Both the position numbers and the translations under genes were made by a program. Source: Calliphora vicina (Eukaryota > Arthropoda > Insecta > Diptera > Calliphoridae). From it: 64,000 nt of DNA. The DNA is taken from contig NC_088782.1 of assembly GCF_958450345.1 (NCBI RefSeq), forward strand, positions 90,194,858 to 90,258,857. The letters run 5' to 3'. Positions 20,881 through 32,459 of this stretch are shown here, piece after piece (the first letter of the stretch is position 1; every line of letters begins with the position of its first letter). The notes below the pieces were generated by a model. That model had not been told where the DNA came from and made no database searches. It worked only from the letters and a program-made list of their open reading frames with translations.

Positions 20881-22854
20881 CAACAAAAGAAAGGAAAAGA
20901 GTTAAAAAGGGATAGAAAATGCAACAACCAGATTATGGAAGGACACATGCTACGTATTTTGGTCATAATTTTTACTGCAGCTTTCATGGCTACATCTTTT
21001 GAAAAGAGAGTCTGCTGGTATATAATGCAATGAAAGCTAGGGACCTTAATATTATTCTTTATCAACTGACCAACAAAACCTTCTTTTTTACCAACCATTA
21101 CAGGAGCACCATCTGTACATACACTGCTCAGTTTTTTTAAATTGGAAAATGAAAGTAACAGCTTTAAATATTGTCATACCGGTGGATTTCCATGAAGAGA
21201 GCAAAGGGCTCACACTTCTTCTGTGACATTAAAATCTTTGTCAACTGTTTTAACAAAAATAAGCAACTGACTTATGTCATTTATATCGGCTGTTTCATCG
21301 ACACATATAGAATAATATTTGCAATTAATAATATTATATTTTAGTTTATTTTATTTTTAAGAAATGAACTTATTTCTTCAGTACGTCTGCACATAGTTTG
21401 GGCTGACAAACTATTTGCGCATCCCGCCCAAAGCTGTCCAAAACAGATACAGGCAATTTTTTGAAAAAAACATCCATCAGTGAATGCACAGTGGTTTAGA
21501 AACTTTTTTTTTTGGAAATAATTCGGTATCTCGGGAACTATTGGAGATATTATTACAAAATTTCACATGGTTAGAGCTGAGGTGTTTTTGAGTTACATTT
21601 GTTCAGCTTCCTAGGGGTAATACGGGCCAGTTTGTGCAACCTCAAAGTTGGTCACCTCGGGTCTCAAAATTTTTAAAAAAATCCCCAAAAATTCATTGTG
21701 ATCCGAATGAGCTGAAATTTAAAATATAAATAGTCCTTGAGAAGATCTACAAAAAATATGCTTACATGTGTAGGTTATCTCCTTCAGTTGAAGAGATATT
21801 TACATTAACAGATTTTTGCACGCATTATATGAAAAAATGTACAAATTTGTCAAAGCGGGCAAGGTTTGTGGAACTTCTGAGGAGACTGTTGAAAACATTA
21901 TGACCTGAGGATTGATATTTTAGTAAAATTAAATAATTTTATAAAATTTTGGGACTTCATTTACCTTAAAAACTAAAAAAACTTTCATATGGTGATTTTC
22001 CACGAATAAAAATATAAAATTTGAATTAATGTAAAATTTGAACGGTTAAAGATATCATAACAAAATTGGGAACTAATTTAGATCCAAATGTCCTTAAATT
22101 AATGACATTATAATTTTTGACATTTTTTATTTTCAAATACCGAAATTCCTAAAACGGGGAAAATGTGTTCCAAAAACTGAGTTTTTTTTAGAAAAGTGCC
22201 TACTGTGACGCTATTTACCGTGTGATAGTAAAACAACTTTCTAAGTATTTAAACAACATATAGGGTTATACAAATATGGAACTTTTTCGAGGATTGGTGC
22301 TTTGCCTTTTTAGAATTTTTTACTGAAACCTAAATATTTTTTTTAAAATTGTCCAAATTGTCCAATTGCCGCCATATCTAAAAAAAAAACAAAAATCGAG
22401 CAAAATTAAAAAAAAAATATCTTCTCAAGGACTATTTATATTTTAAATTTCAGCTCATTCGGATCATAAATGAATTTTTGGGGATTTTTTTAAAAATTTT
22501 GAGACCCGAGGTGACCAACTTTGAGGGGGCACAAACTGGCCCGTATTACCCCTAGGAAGCTGAACAAATGTAATTCAACTCAAAAACACCTCAGCTCTAA
22601 CCATGTGAAATTCTCCAATAGTTCCCGAGATACCGAATTATTTCCAAAAAAAAAAGTTTCTAAACCACTGTGGAATGGGCGACAATGTTTTGCCAATTCT
22701 AACGCAACTAAATAGGTGGCTTTGTTTATCTCTTCATCCTGCCCATTTGAACAACAACCAACAGTGGTTTTGTTATTTTCGACCTTTTTTACAATATTTT
22801 CGTGAAAAGATTTTTTTAATGACAAAAGAACTTTGGATCTTTTATCTTTATCAA
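20881..22854 (-). pseudogene. hAT transposase remnant of the SCAND3/ZBED-like type, split by a foldback element
   Basis: Reading downward from about 22830, the frame gives KTTVGCCSNGQDEEINKATY and LVALELAKHCRPF. It is then interrupted by the foldback at 21487-22672. Below the insert it resumes as TDGCFFQKIACICFGQLWAG, SLSAQTMCRRTEEISSFLKN, YYSICVDETADINDISQLLI and FVKTVDKDFNVTEEV (followed by a stop). After further damage come CTDGAPVMVGKKEGFVGQLI and VPSFHCIIYQQTLF. The DET.D...D..QL, TDGAP.M.G and HC.I..Q blocks in this order are typical of the hAT-derived transposases related to SCAND3/ZBED5. Catalytic-domain parts nearer the C-terminus are missing or unrecognisable. Its upstream end is cut by the Helitron end at 22855. 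Confidence 0.7.
21487..22672. mobile_element. Foldback element, 1186 bp, 5-bp target duplication
   Basis: The arms of about 250-290 bp are inverted copies. They begin CACAGTGGTTTAGAAAC and end GTTTCTAAACCACTGTG, with GATACCGAATTATTTCC and ACCCCTAGGAAGCTGAACAA further in. GAATG flanks both ends (21482-21486 and 22673-22677). The centre (21770-22420) is AT-rich without protein-like frames. Removing the element and one GAATG rejoins the hAT reading frame, which fixes both boundaries. Confidence 0.88.
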
Positions 22855-25430
22855 CTAGCTGACCCGGTGCGCTTCGCCACCCCAATTAGAAGAAAGAAAT
22901 AGTACTATCAAGTCTCACTTTGTGAATCTAATTGAAAATGTCTAATTTCATATTTCTGGTTCCATTATTAAAGAAAATGCAAAATGTGTTCCTAATTTAA
23001 AATTGTTAGGTTTATTATTATAAAATATTCAAAAAGTACCATTGCAATAAGGAAATAGTACCATTGATTATCACTTTTAAATTCGCATTCACTAAACCAT
23101 AACCCGTCAAGTTTGAATTTTAGATTTGTATATAATTTCCTATATTATTAACTAATTTTGTTTCTATAATACATAATATTTAATAAATTATCACAAAACC
23201 GAAACCGCGGTTTTGAAATTCTTCGATTTTTTGGAAACTCTAGGTCCATTATTATAGGAAATTCAAAAAAGTACCCATGAGAATAAAGAAAAAGTACCAC
23301 GAAGTATGCCCTTGAATTTTCACTCACTTGGGACCATATACGCCTAATTTCATATTTCTATGTCCATTATTACAAAAAATTAAAAAAGTACCATTAGAAT
23401 ATATAAAAAGTACCAAAAATTCCCCACTTGTGTTTTCCCACTCACTCGAGTCCATATAAGCTTAATTTCATGGCTTTGGGTTCACTGGTGAAGAAATTAC
23501 AAAAAGGACCATTCGAATAAAGAAAAAGTACTAAAAAGTCTATTGTTATAGAAAATTCAAAAAAGTACCATCAGAAATAAAAAAATTACCAAAAAGTCTC
23601 CCCCTATAATTCTCCCTCACTTAGGACCATATACGCTTAATTTCATATTTTTATGTCCATTATTACAGAAAATTCAAAAAGTACCATTAGAATATAGAAA
23701 AAGTATCAAAAAGCAGCCACTTTTGGATTCCCACTCACTCGGGTCCATATAAGCTTTATTGCATGTTTCTAGGTTCATTGGTGAAGAAATTACAAAAAGT
23801 ACCATTCGAATAAAGAAAAAGTACCAAAAAGTCTCCCCCTAGAATTCTCACTCACTTTAGAACATATACGATTATTCCATATTTCTATGACCATTATTAC
23901 AGAAAATTCAAAAAGTACCGCTACAATATAAAAAAGGTACAAAAATCAGGCACTTGTAGTCACTGCAGTCCATATAAGCTTTACTTCATGTTTCTAGGTT
24001 CATTGGTGAAGAAATTACAAAAGAATAAAGAAAAAGTACCAAAAAGTCTCCCCCTAGAATTCTCAATGACTTAGGACCTTGTATGCTTAATTTCATGTTT
24101 CTAAGTCCATTGTTACAGAAAATTAAATAAAAGTACCATTATAATAAAGAAAAAGAACCATGAATTATCCGCTTGAATTTTCACTCACATAGGACCATAT
24201 ACGCTTAATTTTAAATTTCTAGGTCCATTATATTATAGAAAATTCAAAAAGTACCATTAGAATATAGAAAAAGTACCAAAAAGCACCCACCTGTTGTTTC
24301 CCACTCACTCGGTTCCATATAAGCTTTATTTCATGTTTCTAGGTTCATTGGTGAAGAAATTACAAAAAGTACGAATCGAATAAAGAAAAAGTACCAAAAA
24401 GTTTCCCCCTAGAATTCTCACTTACTTAGGACCATATATGCTTAATTTCATGTTTCTAAGTTCATTGTTATAGAAAATTCAAAAAAGTACAATTAGAATA
24501 AAGAAAAAGTACCAAAAAGTCTCCCCCTAGAATTATCACTCACCAAGGACCATATATGCTTAATTTCATGTTTCTAAGTCCATAGTTATAGAAAATTCAA
24601 AAAAGTACCATTAGAATATAGAAAAAGTACCAAAAAACCCACACTTGTGGTTTCCCACTCACTCGGTTTATATATAAGCTTTATTTCATGTTTCTAGGTT
24701 CATTGGTGAAGAAATTACAAAAAGTACCATTCCAATAAAGAAAAAGTACCAAAAAGTCTCCCCCTAGAATTCTCACTCACTTAGGACCATATATGTTTAA
24801 TTTCATGTTTCTAAGTCCATTGTTATAGAAATTTCAAAAAAGTACCATTAGAAGAACAAAAAAGTACCTATAGTTCAGTTCACACATTTTGGTACCTAAA
24901 TATTATCCCCTCTTCCTCACACTAACCTCACTAAGATGCATATCAGCTAACTTTAATGTCAATAAGTGTAATAATTAAAATATTAAAGAAGTCCCATTAG
25001 GAGAAAAGTACCAATTTCCGTTTTCTTCCTCGAACACCCCTAAAGCTTGAAATTTAAAAATACTTCATTTTGCCAAAATTGTTTATGCTACAGACATGTC
25101 TCAAAATATTAAAATCTGTGTTAATGTGCCCAAGAAAAAATATGTTTTAAAAAAAGTACCAAACTGTTTACCCGGATTTGGCACACGAGTTACAAATAAC
25201 ACCCTGTTAGTTAATTTTTGTATGAATCCAGGAACCAATGATCAAAATTGGCTTAATAATTTCAAATAAAATGTATTTTCCCGATTTTATCCCCTTTTTG
25301 GTACCTTTTTTATCCCCATTGCGGTGGTAAAATTTTATTCATAATAAAATATTCGTTTGTCTATGTCAAATTATAGAAAAACATATTTTATGAAAAAGTA
25401 CCAAAAATAAACACAATTTTTATCCCTTTA
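22855..25430 (-). mobile_element. Helitron fragment with tandem repeats, 3' end intact
   Basis: On the minus strand the element ends GGTGGCGAAGCGCACCGGGT followed by CAGCTAG and then T. That is a Helitron 3' end with a GGTG/CACC hairpin and a terminal CTAG next to T. The interior (about 22960-24900) is a long array of about 115-180-bp units with AAAGTACCAAAAAGTCTCCC, TAGAATTCTCACTCACTTAG and TTTCATGTTTCTAGGTTCAT. The upstream part (24960-25430) matches, inverted, 26600-27060. No Rep/helicase coding is seen and the 5' terminus is missing. Confidence 0.7.
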
Positions 25431-25924
25431 CACCGAAGCGAAATCTAATACATACGAGATTTCGAGCCAAATCTTGTTATTTTGACGAGATTTCCCATAC
25501 AAAATGAAATCTACTTCGTGACTAGATTTTGATGAAATCTCCTCAAATCTACTTAGTACCAAGTCATGCAACCTTGAATTTCTCAATAATGAACTATAAA
25601 ATACAGCCCTGTTCAAGTAAAATTTGACAGATACAAATAAAAAAAATAAAATAAAAAAATGCGGAAAAAATTAGTTGAAAAATATTTTCAATGGATGCAA
25701 AAATGAATAAAAAAGGTAAGTGATACATATGAAAATAAAAATTATAATACTAAAAATTAACTTATTACCAGCAAATGTACATACAAAAAAAATGTGTGTT
25801 GTTTTCGTCAGCTGTTTTTGATATTAATAGCCTGAAATCTTGCTAAATGTCAGAAAACAGCAGTGTAAACAGTATAGATTTTGACGAAGATTTCAATTGA
25901 AATCCGATAGATTTCGCTTCGGTG
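25431..25924. mobile_element. MITE with TTTACACCGAAGCGAAATCT ends
   Basis: CACCGAAGCGAAATCT at 25431 is perfectly inverted at 25909-25924. The pairing extends outward as TTTA/TAAA, consistent with a TA target duplication and TIRs beginning CACCG, or with slightly longer TIRs. The interior has several near-copies of the AGATTTCG motif. It is about 494 bp with no coding. The superfamily is uncertain. Confidence 0.65.
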
Positions 25925-26049
25925 TAAATGCACTATAATAATGCCCACAGATATGTTACAGTTTGCTATTACAGCACTGTTATTTAAAAATAGCATTATG
26001 CTACTTTTAAATCAGCCCTTAAAATCGTTATATTTGAATTCAAGTACAA

Positions 26050-27828
26050 TTTCGTAACAATATAAAAGAATAACGCCCAAACGACTAGAATCGTGAAATT
26101 TTAACTGTGGGTTCTTCCCTCCCCAAAACGATCCACTAAGAAGGAATTTTTGGAAATTCGAACGTTTAAGCCTAGTACTCTGTTCATATTTGCGAAAAAT
26201 TATGTTTTTTTCATGCGAAAAATTTTACATGCTGTTTGACAGCTAGCTGTTGGTATTAATTTCATTCCAAATATTTTATATGTAGTTTGACAGCATTTCT
26301 CACGAAATTTTGAACAGAGTACCTAGCTATAGGGGGTAAAAAGTGTAAAAACGGGTAAATCCGGTAATCTTATATCTTCAAAACTAATAAAGATACAAAA
26401 AAACTTGAAATTGCATGTTACTCCATTTAAAAAATAAGCTGACAGGTGTTTCGTACTTTTTCGAAATTCGAACCTTTTAGGGGAGAAAACGGGTAAAAAC
26501 TGTATTTTGGTACTTTTTTGGCACCCTATGTATCGTATTCTTTACTTATTAATAAATAAAAAATACAAGTTTGGTACTTTTTGGAAATTCGAACCCTTAA
26601 GGGATAAAAATTGTGTTTATTTTTGGTACTTTTTCATAAAATATGTTTTTCTATAATTTGACATAGACATTCGAATATTTTACTATGAGCTCCCACCACG
26701 ATACAGAAAATTATTTTAATAATATTTTAAACGCAATGGGGATAAAAAAGGTACCAAAAAGGGGATAAAATCATTAAAATACATTTTATTGCAAATTATT
26801 AAGCCGATTTTGATAATTTTTTTAACATTGGTTCCTGGGTTCATACAAAAATTAACTAACTGGTTGTTATTTGAAACTCGAGTGCCATGGTGTATTTTAG
26901 GCCAAATCCGGGTAAACAGTTTGGTAATTTTTTTAAAACATATTTATTATTGGGCACATTAACACAGATTTTAATCGATTGAGACATGTCTGTAGCATAA
27001 ACAACTTTTGCAAAATGGAATATTTTTAAATTTCAAACTTGATGGGTGTTCAAGGAGGAAAAGGGAAATTGGTACTTTTCTCCTAATGGTACCTTTTTAA
27101 TATTTTAAATTATTTCACTTATCGACATTAAAGTTAGCTGATATGTATCTGAGTGAAGTTAGTGTTAGAAATAAGGGATTATATTTAGGTACCAAAATGT
27201 GAGAACTGAACTATAGGTACTTTTTCATTCTTCTAATGGTGCTTTTTGAATTTTCTATTACAATGGACTTAGAAACATGAAATTAAGCAAATATGGTCCT
27301 AAGTGAGTGAGAATTCTAGGGGGAGACTTTTTGGTACTTTTTCTTTATTCGAATGGTACTTTTTGTAATTTCCTCACCAATAAACCTAGAAACATGAAAT
27401 AAAGCTTACATGGGCCCGAGTGGGTGGGAATCCACAAGTGGCTGCTTTTTGGTACTTTTTCTATATTCGAATGGTACTTTTTGAATTTTCTATAATAATG
27501 GATATGAAATTAAGCGTATATGGCCCTAAGTGAGTGAAAATTCAAGCGGGTACTTCATGGTACTTTTTTTATAATAACGGTACTTTTTTAATTTTCTATA
27601 ATAATGGACTTAGAAACATGAAATTAAGCATACATGGTCCTAAGTGAGTGAGAATTCTAGGGGGAGACTTTTTGGTACTTTTTATTTATTCTAATGTACT
27701 TTTTGTAATTTCTTCACCAATGAACCTAGAAACCTGAAATAAAGCTTATATGGAACCGAGTGAGTGGGAAACCACTTTTTCTTTAATCTAATGGTACTTT
27801 TTGTAATTTCTTCACCAATGAACCTAAA
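26050..27828 (+). mobile_element. Helitron fragment of the same family, 5' end present, 3' end lost
   Basis: The start (about 26056, AATATAAAAGAATAACGCCC) and the block GATCCACTAAGAAGGAATTT parallel the 5' end of the Helitron at 11402. Downstream blocks (GCTGACAGGTGTTTCGTACT, then units with TTTTTGGTACTTTTTCTTTA and ATTCTAGGGGGAGACTTTTT) are the inverse of 22960-25430. The element breaks off at about 27828, where a DINE-like fragment begins. Confidence 0.65.
26176..26321. mobile_element. MITE, 146 bp, with CCTAG target duplication
   Basis: The ends TACTCTGTTCA and TGAACAGAGTA are perfectly inverted and flanked by CCTAG on both sides (26171-26175 and 26322-26326). The Helitron at 11480-11600 lacks this block at the equivalent place. 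That supports an insertion into the Helitron copy. Confidence 0.75.
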
Positions 27829-28140
27829 ATTTTGTTACGATCGGTCCATAATTAGTCATAGCTCCCATATAGACCCGCTTCCGAAAATCACTTTAACGTG
27901 CATAAATCGCTTAAAAATGTTGGTATACTCACAAAATTCAACATAGTAAACTTTCATATAGACATAAATCACACGACCTAATTTCATGGTGATCGGTCCA
28001 TAATTGGTCATAGCCCCCATATAAGGCCCACTTCCGAAAATCACTCAAAAATATAGATTATTGAAATTTTAAAAGAAAAATGTTTTTGCTCTTTTACTTA
28101 GTGTAGGGTATTATATGGTCGGGCCATACAATCTTACTTG
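27829..28140 (-). repeat. DINE-like repeat (family C), partial
   Basis: ATCGGTCCATAATTAGTCAT, GCTCCCATATAGACCCGCTT and GGTATTATATGGTCGGGC match the arms of the palindromic pair at 49122-50498. It ends CAATCTTACTTGTT, the usual terminus of this family. Confidence 0.75.
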
Positions 28141-28615
28141 TTCATTATGAATTAAATGACATAAATCCCCAATCAATGGAACTAAACCCCCAACCAAAAT
28201 GAAAAAGAAACCGTCTTCGCATACTAAAAACATTTTGCATTGCCGGCCTTCGGCCTGGCTCAAGGGCTTTCTCCTCTGGGGTGTATCAAAAACTGGCTTC
28301 GCCCAGAATACGTGTTCTATCTATTGTAGGATTATAATTATGTATTTAAGTCCAGTTGAAACAAGCGTTGAATCATTTCAACGCTCATAACATTTTATTT
28401 CATTATAACTTGCGAACTAACTATAAAAAGGAATATGATAACTACAGGAGTAATTTACAATGTTGCCAGACTATTACAATTCACAACGGGACATAAAAAT
28501 CTCCCACGCTTAATAGAAAATAATGGAATTCAATTTACAAAACATATGCATAGACAAAAATACAATGTTAAAAATTGTATGTGTAAACTAAAATAAATTA
28601 AAATTGAAAGGTTCT
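28141..28615. other. Spacer with a short GC-rich block
   Basis: A GC-rich block at about 28235-28310 (GCCGGCCTTCGGCCTGGCTC ... CTTCGCCCAGAATACG) resembles Helitron termini such as the one at 22855, but it lacks a CTAG end. The remainder is AT-rich and may include the decayed 3' LTR of the gypsy element next to it. I see no gene. Confidence 0.35.
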
Positions 28616-28619
28616 TACT

Positions 28620-29800
28620 CTGCCAAGTACTCATTTAAATACGTGGGACTTCTGATTCTTGTTGATTTTGAGGAATAACTGGTTCGAAGATTTGTTGACT
28701 GTAATCGATTTGTTGTTGACTTGACGTGTTGCTTTCAACATCTGGAGAAAAGTTTACTCTACGTTGCTGAACTTTAGTAGATTTAATTTGGTCGATGTGT
28801 CGTTTTAAAATGTAACCATCATCGAGTTTTCACCAAACTTACGTAGAAAACAACCAGTCTTCCATACCGTTTTGTCATTTCTGTCGTGAAGTGAAGTCTT
28901 TCTTCCAAGTGAAGTCTTTCTTCGTACCCGTGGAATGGGTTTTGAAAAAAAACTACCAAAAAAATAAAAATTTAAATTGAATTTCAAAATTGAAAAGTTA
29001 AAAATGTTACAAGTTGTAAATCTATATAGAACTTAAAATTTGGCTCACGATCGATCCCTTTCCAACAGCAATATCTTCTGGCGTGCTGTTTCATCCTTGT
29101 AATGCCAGGATGAACATGATGAAGCTCTTGTAAAATTTTAGATTGGAGACTTTTTGGAATTAAAACTCGTTGACCCCTAAATATAATGCCATTATTAAGG
29201 GTATAAATATCATCACTCTCACCAGTGTTCAGTAACTTTGACATGATTTTTGAAAGATCTGGGTCTTTAGCTGTTTCAGATTCCAAAATTTTAGCATTTA
29301 CATATTCATTTGAAATTTCGTAAACAGATACTAAGCATAATTCGTTTACTTTTTCATTTATTACTTTATCTGTAGATGGCCCGTGATAGACAATCGACAT
29401 TTATATGATCCGATACTTTTTTGTACTTTATTTCATAATTGAAACTTTCTTTCAGCAGATGTCAAAGATCTGGATGCAAATGCGACAGGACATTCCACGC
29501 CGTTCACGCTGCTTCACAAGTAGAAGACCAATAAAATTTTGTATTTTTTTTAAGTAATTGACGTAATGGAAAGGTGATGGTTGATGAATCTAGAGTATTA
29601 CGTTACCATTCCCAAGAATCTTTTAACATCATCTACCGTAGCTGGACGTGGTATATTGACGATTGCCTGAATTTTAGCTGGTGATATTGATACTTTGTTG
29701 AATTGATCAACGTGACCTAAATATTCAATTTGAGTTTGGAAAAATATTTGGATGTAAGTCGTGCCCGTTTTCTCAATGTATCGACAAACTGCCTGTTACT
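28620..29800 (-). pseudogene. Gypsy-type retrotransposon pol remnant (RT end, integrase)
   Basis: Read on the minus strand there are three gypsy pol pieces in the right order. At 29760-29600 the end of RT reads FQTQIEYLGHVDQF, ISPAKIQAIVNIPRPATVDD and VKRFLGMVT, then a stop. At 29400-28984 a 138-codon frame contains ILQELHHVHPGITRMKQHAR, the His/Cys zinc-binding head of a retroviral-type integrase. At 28835-28650 the integrase C-terminus reads KLDDGYILKRHIDQIKST, a common ending in insect gypsy elements, followed by a Gln-rich tail and a stop. The integrase catalytic DDE core is absent, as is most of RT and RNase H. I see no gag or envelope-like frame. It is a dead fragment. Confidence 0.75.
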
Positions 29801-29892
29801 AAATGTCGACATAAATTTAGTTAACAATTTTGTTTTTCTCAATATACCGACAAAAAAGATTATTTTCAGTTGGCAATACCTCTCACAATATA

Positions 29893-31540
29893 CAGCTGCG
29901 GTATAAATAATAGCAGCGCAGCCGAAATTATTGCTTAGATGTTTAAAAAAAATTACTCTGATATTTAAAAAAATATATATTTTTATTTTTTAATTTCTTA
30001 TTTAAGGTATTTTTAAATTTTACATTTAAACTTAAAAAATAACTTCAGGTTGAGAGATCAGAAACTTAGAAGTATTCATTTGAAATGATTTGGCAGTAAA
30101 AAAAATAGCAGCAGCTATCCAAATACTATTTTTTTCTTAAAAAAAGTTAATTAACTTTGTACTTTTTTATATGTGTATTTAGTATGAAAGGAAAATAATG
30201 CTTTAGTATTTTGTTGAGCTGCCTTTGTTCTTTAAAACAGCTTCACAGCGTCTTTTCATGGAGTCTACAAGTTTTTGGCATCTTTCATTTGGTATGTGCT
30301 TCCAGGATTCTTCCACGGTTCTCCAAAGCTCATTATTATTTTTTGGTTTTGCCTCCGACACTGCTTTTTTAACATCACACCATAAATTCTCAATCGGATT
30401 GAGATCAGGCGACTGCGCAGGCCACTCCATAACTTTAACTCCGTTTTCTTCAAAGAAGCTTTTGGCGAGTCGGCTGGTGTGTTTTGGATCATTGTCCTGC
30501 TGGAAGATCCATCTGAGAGGCATTTCGTAGTCGGCGTATGGAAGCATGATATTTTTAAGAATATCTACATATTGGGGGGCATTCATGATATTTTTTATCC
30601 AATATATCGGACCAACACCATAATATGAGAAACATGCCCACACCATTATGCTTGAGCCTCCATGTTTAACAGTTTTAACTGTAAATCGCGGGTCATATTC
30701 CTTGTTTGGAGGTCTTCTCACATATTGCCGAGATCCTCTTCCGCCATATAAAACAATTTTTGATTCATCTGACCACAATATGTTGCGCCACTTTTCATTA
30801 GGCCATGTCACATGCAATTTTGCAAATTCTAATCTTTTTTTGACATGTGTTTTTTTTAAAAGTGGTACAGCTCTTGGGCTTCTTGCGTGCAAATTTTGTT
30901 GACGTAGTATCTTACGCACTGTTTCGACACTCAGGCTTGGGCACACGTTATCCTTAATCTCTATAGCTGACGCTAAAGGATCTTTGCAACTATAACGCTT
31001 TACACTTCTTTTCATAGCAGGAGTTACTAACGGCTTTCTTCCACGTGTTTCGGTCTTTTCTTCAAATAATATGGCGTTCCGAATCATTTTGGCTGAGCAA
31101 CCTAGAATATTTTGAATTTCTCTGTATTTTTTTCCTTCAGAAATCATTTTTTTTATAATGGTTCGTTTTTCCTCCGTACAATGCTTTGCCCGCCCCACTG
31201 TAAAAAAAGTCACACTCAATATACTTTTTTATCAATAAATATCAATTTTTCTTACTTTTAGAAAAAAAATTATTCCAAAAACTTTATTAAAATATTTTAA
31301 TATTGCACTTTTATAAAAAACTGCTATTATTTGGACTGCTTGTAAAACCGAACTAAAAAGAAAACGCAAAAATTTTAAAGAAAGAAAAAAGAATTTAAAA
31401 AATTTACAGTTATATTTTTGTTATTGCTTCTTTTAAGTAAAAAAACAAAAAGCAATGGAATTCCAAAAAGCAACACATAACGAGTAATACAAAGTAATTT
31501 GTGAATATATGGTCTGCTGCTATTATTTATACCGCAACTG
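29893..31540. mobile_element. Tc1-like transposon, 1648 bp, apparently complete
   Basis: The ends CAGCTGCGGTATAAATAATA and, inverted, CAGTTGCGGTATAAATAATA are flanked by TA on both sides (29891-29892 and 31541-31542). Subterminal repeats AATAGCAGCAGCTATCCAAA (about 30104) and, inverted, near 31320 give an IR/DR-like layout as in Tc1 relatives. The single gene is on the minus strand and open throughout. The pairing of TIRs, TA duplication and intact gene suggests a recent insertion. Confidence 0.93.
30203..31256 (-). CDS. Tc1-like DD34E transposase, intact
   Basis: The enzyme cuts and pastes the element at TA sites. The unspliced frame starts at ATG 31219 and is open for 338 codons, the normal Tc1 size. 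In order it shows a paired-type helix-turn-helix head (CTEEKRTIIKKMISEGKKYR ... IQNILGCSAKMIRNA), a second helix-turn-helix ending RKILRQQNLHARSPR, and the catalytic D in ILWSDESKIV. The second D is in FQQDNDPKHTS and the E in SPDLNPIENLW, with 34 residues between them (DD34E). An alternative start is better supported by sequence: an intron at 31198-31255 (donor GTAAG, acceptor TTTTTTTACAG) would join A at 31256 to TG at 31197-31196, giving MGRAKHC and a 331-residue protein. MGRAK-like starts seem more natural than MSVTFFTVGRAK. I rate the two models about equally. Stop is at 30203-30205. Confidence 0.92.
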
Positions 31541-31579
31541 TATGTGAAAGTTGGGAACCCTGCCTTCAATTGACAACAT

Positions 31580-31812
31580 CAAAGTAAATTAATAAAGTAG
31601 ACTCAGTAGAACAGCTGACTATTTTTTTTACTTTGGTCTGAACTGTCAATTCACTTGTGGTTGTTGTGGCGAAGAATACAACAAGCCCAAAAGCAAAAAC
31701 AACAACAGGCAACTTTGACAGCTCAGACCTTAAACCAAAAACAAAATTGCTTGTGGTTTTTGTAAATGTTGTATTTGTTGTAGTACTGTCGCTACTTTAT
31801 TAATTTACTTTG
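31580..31812. mobile_element. hAT-type MITE, 233 bp, 8-bp target duplication
   Basis: The ends CAAAGTAAATTAATAAAGTA and, inverted, the same sequence at 31793-31812 are flanked by GACAACAT on both sides (31572-31579 and 31813-31820). An 8-bp duplication is diagnostic of the hAT superfamily. The interior is purine/pyrimidine-skewed (CAACAACAACAGG) with no coding. Confidence 0.88.
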
Positions 31813-32049
31813 GACAACATGTTTACATAAATCAGCTGTTTAACGTGGCCATCGACAGCCGGAATCTTTTGAAATATTCATAATCCTCCATGTCTGCCAG
31901 GTAGTTAAGCCTGGCATGATAAAATTTTTCAGCATTCACTTGGAACTCATGTTCTTCGTGTTCATCCTCCATCAAATTAATGTTAATTCCTCTATTAAAC
32001 TTTTGTTTTTATAAAATCTATTTAATTTCGTTTACAAAAAGACATACAA

Positions 32050-32235
32050 ACTTTTTTACTGGACAAAACATGTCCAGTAAAAAATATCATGTTCTTTATC
32101 TAAAAACTGTCACTTTTAACACCCTCTTGCTCTCTCGTTACAAGTTTTTAAAAGTAAACGAACGGAATCCCGTAACTTCCAGTGATAATTTGTACAAATT
32201 ATTACAAATTATCAAGTACGCGAAAACAACTATTG
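32050..32235 (+). repeat. Dispersed repeat with a TTTACTGGACA hairpin, copy 1
   Basis: This is nearly identical in the same orientation to 51915-52095. It starts with the hairpin TTTTTTACTGGACAAAACAT/GTCCAGTAAAAAA and contains CTCTTGCTCTCTCGTTACAA and GAACGGAATCCCGTAAC. No coding is recognised. Confidence 0.8.
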
Positions 32236-32459
32236 AAATAAGTTGTTTTTGCTCTACAGAAAAATGTGCTCAAAAACCGCATCTTCAGGTGCGTTGAACC
32301 ACCACAAGGAGTGAAAATTTTCCAAATAAAAGGACGCCATTATTTTTATTTACGCAAAAACCTTCAGAAAAATTATGATACCCGCAAATCAAATGAAGTG
32401 ACCTGGTCACAAACGAACTCTAATATAGGTATTTTGCTCCAAATAAGTTTTATATATAC

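Noticed and set aside
22960..24900. CRISPR-like regularly spaced repeats
   Set aside because: The units are 115-180 bp, diverged, contiguous and lie inside a eukaryotic Helitron, so there are no short direct repeats with unique spacers.
28199..28390. 63-codon frame covering the GC-rich block near 28240
   Set aside because: The block looks like a Helitron terminus fragment and the frame has no recognisable motif.
30225..30902. Plus-strand open frames of 84-101 codons across the Tc1 element
   Set aside because: They are antisense shadows of the intact transposase on the minus strand.
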